DNA from: Victivallales bacterium
Lineage (GTDB): Bacteria > Verrucomicrobiota > Lentisphaeria > Victivallales > UBA1829
Length of the DNA: 5,934 nt
Direction: 5' to 3'
NCBI GenBank assembly: GCA_016285335.1
Contig: JAEEQO010000184.1
Span: 1 to 5,934, forward strand
The notes under the pieces are model-generated. The model was not told where the DNA came from. It saw only the letters and a program-made list of their open reading frames with translations, and made no database searches. Shown here piece by piece: positions 1-4,489 of the stretch (within the stretch, counting starts at the first letter, position 1; each line of letters opens with the position of its first letter). A program made the position numbers and the translations under genes.

Positions 1-885
1 GCTGGTGACCATGCTCTCAATGAGCTCCATCATAGTCTCGCAGTTGCCGTACGCCTGGTAGATTTCGATCATGGTGAACTCGGGATTATGGCGGCGGTCG
101 ATGCCCTCGTTGCGGAAGTTGCGGTTCAGCTCGTACACCTTCTCGAACCCGCCGACGAGCAGGCGCTTCAGGTAGAGCTCGGGCGCGATGCGCATGTACA
201 TGTCGCAGTCCAGCGCGTTGTAGTGCGTCTTGAACGGCGTGGCGGCCGCGCCGCCGGGGATGTACTGGAGCATCGGGGTCTCGACCTCCAGGAAGCCGCG
301 GGATTCCAGGAAATTGCGGATTTCACGGATGATCTGAATGCGCTTGAAGAAGAGCGAACGGCTCTCGTCGTTCATGATGAGGTCAAGGTAACGCTGGCGG
401 TAGCGCTGCTCCATGTCGGTCAGGCCGTGGAATTTCTCCGGCAGCGGGCGCAGCGACTTCGACAGCATCGTGTAGGACTGCATCTTCAGCGTGATCTCGC
501 CGGTCTTCGTCACGAACATGTGGCCGGTGGCGGCGATGATGTCGCCCGGATCGAGGCGCTTGAACCGCTTGTATTCCTCTTCGCCGAGCTGGTCGCGCTG
601 GGCGTACAGCTGCAGGCTGCCGTGCTGGTCCTTGATGTGCAGGAACGTCGCCTTGCCCATCACGCGGAACGTCATGATGCGGCCGGCAACGGTGATGAGC
701 TCGGTGTTCTCCACGTCCGGCACATACTTCGCCCGCGCCTCGGTCGTCGGGATGATGTTGTCCACGAAAACGCCGTACGGGGCGATGCCCGCCGCACGGA
801 GTTCTTCGGCTTTCGCCTTGCGCTGGGTGAAAATGTCGTCGAGCTGCTTCTGCTCGGCTTCCGCGGAAATGATTTCGTCGGCCAT
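1..885 (-). CDS. lysS: Lysyl-tRNA synthetase, class II (5' part; 3' end outside window)
   Basis: This cytoplasmic enzyme attaches lysine to tRNA(Lys) using ATP. The reverse strand translates without a stop from the ATG at 885 to position 1, giving 295 residues; the family is usually about 500, so roughly 60% is present. After a charged N-terminal helix region, an OB-fold anticodon-binding domain lies at about residues 60-150 ([19 protein letters not shown]). The class II catalytic core follows, with motif 1 near 197-207 ([11 protein letters not shown]) and motif 2 near 255-274 (RNFRNEG, then HNPEFTMIE), both typical of LysRS. The start is supported by AAGGA seven bases upstream and by the usual MADE-like N-terminus. 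The frame stays open upstream to about 1100, but that extension is basic, crosses the promoter and does not look like LysRS. The gene is divergent from the GH31 gene and shows no link to it. The C-terminal motif 3 lies beyond the window, so completeness cannot be judged. Confidence 0.97.
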   Translation of the reverse strand, partial: MADEIISAEAEQKQLDDIFTQRKAKAEELRAAGIAPYGVFVDNIIPTTEARAKYVPDVENTELITVAGRIMTFRVMGKATFLHIKDQHGSLQLYAQRDQLGEEEYKRFKRLDPGDIIAATGHMFVTKTGEITLKMQSYTMLSKSLRPLPEKFHGLTDMEQRYRQRYLDLIMNDESRSLFFKRIQIIREIRNFLESRGFLEVETPMLQYIPGGAAATPFKTHYNALDCDMYMRIAPELYLKRLLVGGFEKVYELNRNFRNEGIDRRHNPEFTMIEIYQAYGNCETMMELIESMVTS

Positions 886-892
886 GGTCGGT

Positions 893-897
893 TCCTT
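893..897 (-). promoter_or_regulatory. Ribosome binding site of lysS
   Basis: On the minus strand AAGGA stands seven bases before the ATG at 885. It decides the lysS start in favour of this ATG over in-frame codons further upstream. Confidence 0.8.
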
Positions 898-939
898 GCT
901 GAAATACGGGATGATGTGGAATGATTTTTTGGAAAATAT

Positions 940-968
940 AATATACATCTTGAACCGTGTTTTTTCAA
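940..968 (-). promoter_or_regulatory. Sigma-70-type promoter of lysS
   Basis: Read on the minus strand, TTGAAA (968-963) is separated by 17 bases from TATATT (945-940). Each hexamer matches the housekeeping consensus at five of six positions and the spacing is ideal. Transcription would begin near 933, giving a leader of about 48 bases before the lysS start. The stretch is AT-rich against a GC-rich background. This is the clearest promoter in the window. Confidence 0.7.
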
Positions 969-995
969 GGAAAAAACGGGGTGTGCGGACGCCCC
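969..995 (-). terminator. Minus-strand intrinsic terminator-like hairpin abutting the lysS promoter
   Basis: On the minus strand GGGGCGT (995-989) pairs with ACACCCC (984-978), seven pairs including one G-U, around the four-base loop CCGC. A single G and then six T (976-971) follow. This is the classic layout of a factor-independent terminator for leftward transcription. The opposite strand has only a weak T run after the same hairpin. It ends one or two bases before the -35 box of lysS. No leftward gene is seen upstream for it to serve, so it may insulate lysS from antisense transcription, end a short RNA, or act as an attenuator. Confidence 0.5.
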
Positions 996-1100
996 TGTTT
1001 CCCGTCGTGACGGCTTTCTTCAAATATGACGGAGACGAGTTCCGGGTTACGAAAAATGCCGCCGACGGCAAGCTTCTGCCGTTCCACCCTTTCAAACACA

Positions 1101-1120
1101 TTTTTAACTCTGTTTTTAAC
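1101..1120. repeat. Two direct copies of TTTTTAAC, 12 bases apart
   Basis: TTTTTAAC occurs at 1101-1108 and again at 1113-1120, a period of 12 bases, in the divergent region. It could be a tandem half-site for a regulator or simply AT-rich sequence; two short copies are weak evidence. The second copy overlaps a small palindrome, AACGTT (1118-1123). Confidence 0.3.
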
Positions 1121-1171
1121 GTTTCACCGCTGGATTATTTCAGAAAATGACGGATTTTTCGGGACATTTGT

Positions 1172-1199
1172 TTGATTTTTTCTTTCAGCATGATACGTT
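1172..1199 (+). promoter_or_regulatory. Possible promoter of the GH31 gene
   Basis: TTGATT (1172-1177) is followed after 16 bases by TACGTT (1194-1199), with TG one base before it (1191-1192) as in an extended -10 element. The -10 matches consensus only at its first, second and last bases. It lies about 75 bases upstream of the chosen start, a reasonable leader length. Other AT-rich segments nearby could serve instead. Confidence 0.3.
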
Positions 1200-1260
1200 A
1201 TTGCAGAAGATGCCTGTAACAACCAAAACTATCCTCAAAACACCAAACGGATTTCCCCGA

Positions 1261-1266
1261 AAGGAG
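1261..1266 (+). promoter_or_regulatory. Ribosome binding site of the GH31 gene (fixes the start at 1276)
   Basis: AAGGAG stands nine bases before the ATG at 1276. The earlier in-frame ATGs at 1147 and 1210 have no comparable site. The choice places a basic N-terminus and an export signal directly at the start of the protein. Confidence 0.8.
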
Positions 1267-1275
1267 CTGGTCAGC

Positions 1276-1404
1276 ATGATCATCCGCAGAAAACCGCTTA
1301 AAACGGCCTCCGTCCGCCCTGCCCTGCCCGGATTCGCACGACTCCGCGGCGCCGCCGTCCTGGGTGCGATCGCCGCGTTCGCCGCCGCCGGGACCGCATT
1401 CGCC
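1276..1404 (+). other. Signal peptide of the GH31 enzyme, Tat-like
   Basis: Residues 1-43 consist of a long basic stretch (arginines at 4, 5, 14, 22 and 24), then an Ala/Gly-rich moderately hydrophobic segment (about 25-41), and an AFA cleavage site before Asp-Asp. The start contains RRKPLK, which resembles the twin-arginine pattern RRxFLK except for Pro in place of Phe. Export by Sec is also possible. Confidence 0.7.
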
Positions 1405-4179
1405 GACGACGCGTTCGAGTACAAACTTTCCGACGCCGGACTTCAGATCAAGGCCGGAAACCTCACGAAAAACATCGAAGTCTACGGCGACAAAGGCCGG
1501 ACGCTCCGCGTGACCGCGAACCTGAACGGCGTTTCCCACGCGAAGCACCCGAGCATTTCCGTCATCACGAAGCCCGTCAAGGCGAACTTCACGCTCAAAC
1601 AGGACGCCGCCGATTCCGTCACGTTCGCCTCGCCCGCCATCACGGTCAAGGTCGAAAAGAGCACCGGCGCGCTCACGTTCACGCGTCCCGACGGCAAGGT
1701 CATCCTCGCCGAGAAGTCCGGCGTCCGCCCGGAGATCAAGGAGGTCACGATCTCCGACGCCCCGACCTACGACGTGAAACAGACCTTCACGCTTCAGCCG
1801 AACGAGGCGATCTACGGCCTCGGCCAGGCGATCCGCCCGAATCTGAACTACCGCGGCAAGGAGATCCTCATCGTCCAGGCGAACATCCCCGCCTACACGA
1901 ACGTGCTCACCTCGTCCAACGACTACGGCATCCTGTGGGACATCTGCTCGCAGTCCATCTTCAAGGATGACAGAAACGGCATGTCCATCTGGTCCGAAAG
2001 CGCCCCCGCCGGCGTCGACTATTACCTCATGACCGGCGACAATCTCGACGGCGTGATCACGGAATACCGCAAGCTCACCGGCGACGCCCCGATGTTCCCG
2101 CGCCAGGCGTACGGCTTCTTCATGAGCAAGGAACGCTACAGCAGCCAGAAGGAACTCATCGGCATGGTCGAGAGCTTCCGCAAGGACCACTATCCGCTCG
2201 ACTTCATCGTGCAGGACTGGCAGTACTGGACCGACCGCGACGGCAACTGGACCAGCATGACCTGGGACCCGGAGCGCTACCCCGACCCGAAGGCCATGTG
2301 CGACACCATCCACAACGATCTCCATGCGAAGATTCTGATCTCCATCTGGCCGACCGTCGGCCTGGACTGCGACGTAGGGCGCGAGCTGAAAGCGAAGAAC
2401 CTCCTGTTCGATCCGCCGCACTGGATTCGCCAGGGCCGCGTCTATGACGCCTACAGCCAGGAAGGCCGCGAGATCTACTTCAAGCACGTCAAGAAAGGGC
2501 TCCTCGACGTCGGCGTCGACGCCACCTGGATGGACGGCACCGAGGTCGAAACGCGGTCCGCCTGCCACGACCAGCGCGCCATGATCCGCGACATCAAGGA
2601 AAACGGCATCAACGCCATGGGCGACTTCACCCGCTACCTGAACTCCTACTCCCTCATGACCACCATGGGCTGCTATGAGGGACAGCGCGCCACCTCCGAC
2701 AAGCGCGTCCTCACGCTCACCCGTTCCGCATGGGCCGGCCAGCAGCGCTACGCCGCCCTCTCCTGGTCCGGCGACACCACCGCCAGCTGGGCACGCCTGA
2801 AGGAAGACATCGTCGGCGGCCTTTCCGCCTCGCTCTCCGGCCTACCCTACTGGACGCAGGACACCGGCGGATTCTTCTCCGGCGGATTCCGCGGCATCAA
2901 CGTCCCCGAATACCAGGAACTGCTCGCCCGCTGGAACCAGTTCGCCATCTTCAATCCGGTCTACCGCTGGCACGGCACCGGGTTCAGCAAGGAGCCCTGG
3001 CGCTTCAAGGACATCGCCCCCGAGGCGTACCAGTCCTACCTCTCCGCCGCGAAGCTCCGCTACCGCCTGATGCCCTACATCTACAGCCTCGGCTGGATGA
3101 CCACGAAGGACCACTACACCATGACCCGCCCGCTCGTGATGGACTTCCCGGATTCCCCCGGCGCCACCACGAACGAATCCCAGTTCATGTTCGGACCGGC
3201 GTTCCTCGCCCAGCCCGTGACCCGCTCCCTGATCCAGGTCTCGCGTCCGCGGCCTCCGGTCATCGACGCCTCCGCGCTCACCACGCCCGACGGCGCACCC
3301 GGCGTGAAGATCGAATACTTCAACGACGAACGTCTCCGCCGCAAGGTCAGCGAAGCCGTCGAAAAGGTCGTTGACCTCTCCTGGCCCGGACCGCCCCTCG
3401 TGAACTGGCCGGAAGGGCTCCGCAACGGCGACCACTTCTCCGCCCGCCTCACGGGCTTCATCACCGCGCCCGAGGACGGCAAGTACGAGATCGGCGTTTC
3501 CGGCGACGACGGTTTCCGCCTCTGGCTCGACGACAAGCTGGTCGTCGAGGACTGGAACTCGGCGGACGCCCGCTACAAATCCACCGACATCGAGCTGAAG
3601 AAGGGCCAGAAGGTCGCTTTCCGCCTCGACTACTACCAGAACCTCTACACGCGTGAACTCAAGCTCTGCTGGAGGACGCCCGCCGAACTCGCGAAGTACG
3701 CCGCCGAGCACAACGACACGGCTGTCGAAACAAAACTCCCCGTCGGCGCGAAGTGGTTCGACTTCTTCACCAACGAGCTCTTCGACGGCGGCAGGACGCT
3801 CAGCCGCGAGTGCCCGCTCGACCGCTTCCCGCTCTTCGTCCGCGCCGGCAGCATCGTCCCGTTCAACGGCGAGGATACCGAGTACGCCACCCAGAAGACC
3901 ACCGCCCCGATGGAGATCCGCGTCTACCCCGGCGCGAACGCCAAGTTCACGCTCCATGAGGACGACAACGAGACCTACGCCTACGAAAAAGGCCAGTTCG
4001 CCGACATCACGTTCACCTGGGACGACGCCTCCTCCACGCTGAAGATCGGAAAACGCGACGGCTCCTTCCCCGGCATGGATTCCGCCCGCAAGTTCCGCGC
4101 GACCATCGTCCGCGACGGCAAAATTTCCGAAGGAAAGACCGTCGACTACAACGGCTCCGAGGTCTCCGTGAAGCTTTAA
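1276..4179 (+). CDS. Secreted GH31 glycosidase with inserted PA14 domain, probable alpha-xylosidase or alpha-glucosidase
   Basis: The enzyme should hydrolyse terminal alpha-linked sugars with retention of configuration, outside the cytoplasm. From the ATG at 1276 it has 967 residues. A signal peptide ends near residue 43 (AFA, then DD). An N-terminal beta-sandwich covers about 44-285 (YGLGQ near its end). The GH31 barrel covers about 288-620, with QDWQYW (D314), the nucleophile in WMDGTE (D420), the acid/base in WSGDT (D500), WTQDTGG (526-532) and a conserved histidine (H566). A PA14 carbohydrate-binding type domain, about 676-802 (EYF, SGDDGFRLW, EDW), is inserted before the proximal C-terminal sandwich resumes (LPVGAKWFDFFT, 821-832). 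A DUF5110-like end runs from 878. GH31 enzymes with PA14 include xyloglucan alpha-xylosidases, so that activity is my first guess, but alpha-glucosidase or a transferase is possible. The GH43 neighbour supports hemicellulose. The frame is intact and the catalytic residues are present. Confidence 0.94.
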   Translation: MIIRRKPLKTASVRPALPGFARLRGAAVLGAIAAFAAAGTAFADDAFEYKLSDAGLQIKAGNLTKNIEVYGDKGRTLRVTANLNGVSHAKHPSISVITKPVKANFTLKQDAADSVTFASPAITVKVEKSTGALTFTRPDGKVILAEKSGVRPEIKEVTISDAPTYDVKQTFTLQPNEAIYGLGQAIRPNLNYRGKEILIVQANIPAYTNVLTSSNDYGILWDICSQSIFKDDRNGMSIWSESAPAGVDYYLMTGDNLDGVITEYRKLTGDAPMFPRQAYGFFMSKERYSSQKELIGMVESFRKDHYPLDFIVQDWQYWTDRDGNWTSMTWDPERYPDPKAMCDTIHNDLHAKILISIWPTVGLDCDVGRELKAKNLLFDPPHWIRQGRVYDAYSQEGREIYFKHVKKGLLDVGVDATWMDGTEVETRSACHDQRAMIRDIKENGINAMGDFTRYLNSYSLMTTMGCYEGQRATSDKRVLTLTRSAWAGQQRYAALSWSGDTTASWARLKEDIVGGLSASLSGLPYWTQDTGGFFSGGFRGINVPEYQELLARWNQFAIFNPVYRWHGTGFSKEPWRFKDIAPEAYQSYLSAAKLRYRLMPYIYSLGWMTTKDHYTMTRPLVMDFPDSPGATTNESQFMFGPAFLAQPVTRSLIQVSRPRPPVIDASALTTPDGAPGVKIEYFNDERLRRKVSEAVEKVVDLSWPGPPLVNWPEGLRNGDHFSARLTGFITAPEDGKYEIGVSGDDGFRLWLDDKLVVEDWNSADARYKSTDIELKKGQKVAFRLDYYQNLYTRELKLCWRTPAELAKYAAEHNDTAVETKLPVGAKWFDFFTNELFDGGRTLSRECPLDRFPLFVRAGSIVPFNGEDTEYATQKTTAPMEIRVYPGANAKFTLHEDDNETYAYEKGQFADITFTWDDASSTLKIGKRDGSFPGMDSARKFRATIVRDGKISEGKTVDYNGSEVSVKL

Positions 4180-4193
4180 CAGGAAATCAGCGG

Positions 4194-4240
4194 CCACTGT
4201 CAGAATGTGCGCGTGCGTAAGCCGCGCACAACGACAGTGG
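4194..4240. repeat. Long nested hairpin after the GH31 gene, GTAA loop
   Basis: The outer stem CCACTGTC (4194-4201) pairs perfectly with GACAGTGG (4233-4240). Inside it, after a small internal loop, TGTGCGCG (4206-4213) pairs with CGCGCACA (4223-4230). After one bulged T, GC/GC closes the loop GTAA (4217-4220), a GNRA-type tetraloop in RNA. This gives about 18 base pairs in 47 bases, starting 15 bases after the GH31 stop codon. It is not followed by a T run on either strand, so it is not a standard intrinsic terminator. It could be an mRNA 3'-end stabiliser, part of a factor-dependent terminator, or a dispersed palindromic repeat. Confidence 0.6.
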
Positions 4241-4254
4241 AGGACTTGTCCTCC
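4239..4254. repeat. Perfect palindrome GGAGGAC/GTCCTCC overlapping the long hairpin
   Basis: GGAGGAC (4239-4245) and GTCCTCC (4248-4254) are exact inverted copies separated by TT; in RNA the likely form has a CUUG loop. Its first two bases are also the last two of the preceding stem, so the two structures compete slightly at their junction. One arm resembles a Shine-Dalgarno sequence and the other its complement, but no start codon follows at a useful distance on the plus strand. A smaller hairpin CGGA/TCCG (4256-4268) follows. Confidence 0.55.
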
Positions 4255-4283
4255 CCGGACCGTTTCCGACATCCTCCCTCCTC

Positions 4284-4360
4284 AAAAAAATCAGATAATA
4301 TATACTTTTGAACAAATACTATATACCAATCTCCCGTTTCAGGTTTATATTATTTGATAA
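4284..4360 (+). promoter_or_regulatory. AT-rich probable promoter region of the GH43 gene
   Basis: This stretch stands out by base composition from the GC-rich surroundings and contains several -10-like hexamers: TATACT (4301-4306), TATATA (4320-4325) and TATATT (4346-4351). None has a convincing -35 box at 16-18 bases, so I cannot name the exact promoter. TATATT lies about 65 bases before the start codon and resembles the lysS -10. Confidence 0.35.
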
Positions 4361-4405
4361 AAACAGTTTCGTTTTTCACGTTTCGCAACCTTGAGCAATC
4401 AACAG

Positions 4406-4410
4406 AAAGG
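4406..4410 (+). promoter_or_regulatory. Ribosome binding site of the GH43 gene
   Basis: AAAGG stands seven bases before the ATG at 4418, within AGAAAGG. The start is confirmed by the export signal that directly follows. Confidence 0.7.
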
Positions 4411-4417
4411 TTTTCTT

Positions 4418-4489
4418 ATGAAACACTCGTTTGCAACTCTGGCCCTCGCGGCCGTCTGCTGCATTTCCGCCGTGTGCGCCACCGCCGCG
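4418..4489 (+). other. Signal peptide of the GH43 enzyme
   Basis: The first 24 residues show one Lys-His start, a hydrophobic Ala/Leu/Val/Cys core and an Ala-rich cleavage region (ATAA before Asp). Three cysteines (14, 15 and 20) lie in it, but the residues before them do not fit a lipobox, because Val is at -1. I therefore favour ordinary signal peptidase I cleavage over lipid attachment. Confidence 0.7.

Larger units (their letters stand above)
886..1275. other. Divergent intergenic control region between lysS and the GH31 gene
   Basis: These 390 bases hold no gene I can support. From left to right they contain the lysS ribosome site and promoter, the minus-strand terminator-like hairpin, and a small inverted repeat CCGTC/GACGG (1002-1013). 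A six-pair hairpin ACGGCA/TGCCGT (1065-1082, loop AGCTTC) follows, then two TTTTTAAC copies (1101-1108 and 1113-1120) and a possible rightward promoter (1172-1199). The stretch 1214-1247 is A/C-rich and nearly free of G, so a GH31 leader here would be largely unstructured before its ribosome site. ATG codons at 1147 and 1210 are in frame with the GH31 gene, but neither has a ribosome site or a sensible N-terminus after it. Confidence 0.6.
4180..4417. other. Intergenic region between the GH31 and GH43 genes
   Basis: The region has two halves. The first, GC-rich half (4180-4270) carries three consecutive potential hairpins. The second (4284-4380) is strongly AT-rich and probably contains the GH43 promoter. 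Between them lies a pyrimidine run with two CCTCC copies (4272-4283) followed by seven A. No open frame here looks like a gene. The separation argues that the two hydrolase genes are transcribed independently. Confidence 0.6.

Noticed and set aside
88..924. A 278-codon plus-strand open frame opposite lysS
   Set aside because: The reverse strand here reads as lysyl-tRNA synthetase with conserved motifs, so this frame is a shadow.
886..1103. An in-frame N-terminal extension of lysS, or a separate small gene, upstream of 885
   Set aside because: The frame is open, but it runs through a strong promoter and a terminator-like hairpin, has no ribosome site that I can see, and does not resemble a LysRS N-terminus.
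1147..1275. A 43-codon N-terminal extension of the GH31 enzyme
   Set aside because: It has no ribosome site and would bury the export signal. A good AAGGAG site stands before the ATG at 1276.
1198..2568. A 456-codon minus-strand open frame opposite the GH31 N-terminal half
   Set aside because: Its composition is dominated by Val, Arg, Asp and Gly with no family motifs; it is an antisense shadow of the GH31 gene.
2842..4272. A 476-codon minus-strand open frame with purine-rich sequence (GAGGAGGGAGG) right before its ATG
   Set aside because: The purine run touches the start codon, and the product is the usual low-complexity shadow of a GC-rich gene. It runs opposite well-conserved GH31 and PA14 sequence.
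4194..4290. A standard intrinsic terminator for the GH31 gene
   Set aside because: The hairpins are strong, but none is followed by a T run on the plus strand. The A run at 4284-4290 would be a T run only on the opposite strand, before the hairpins.
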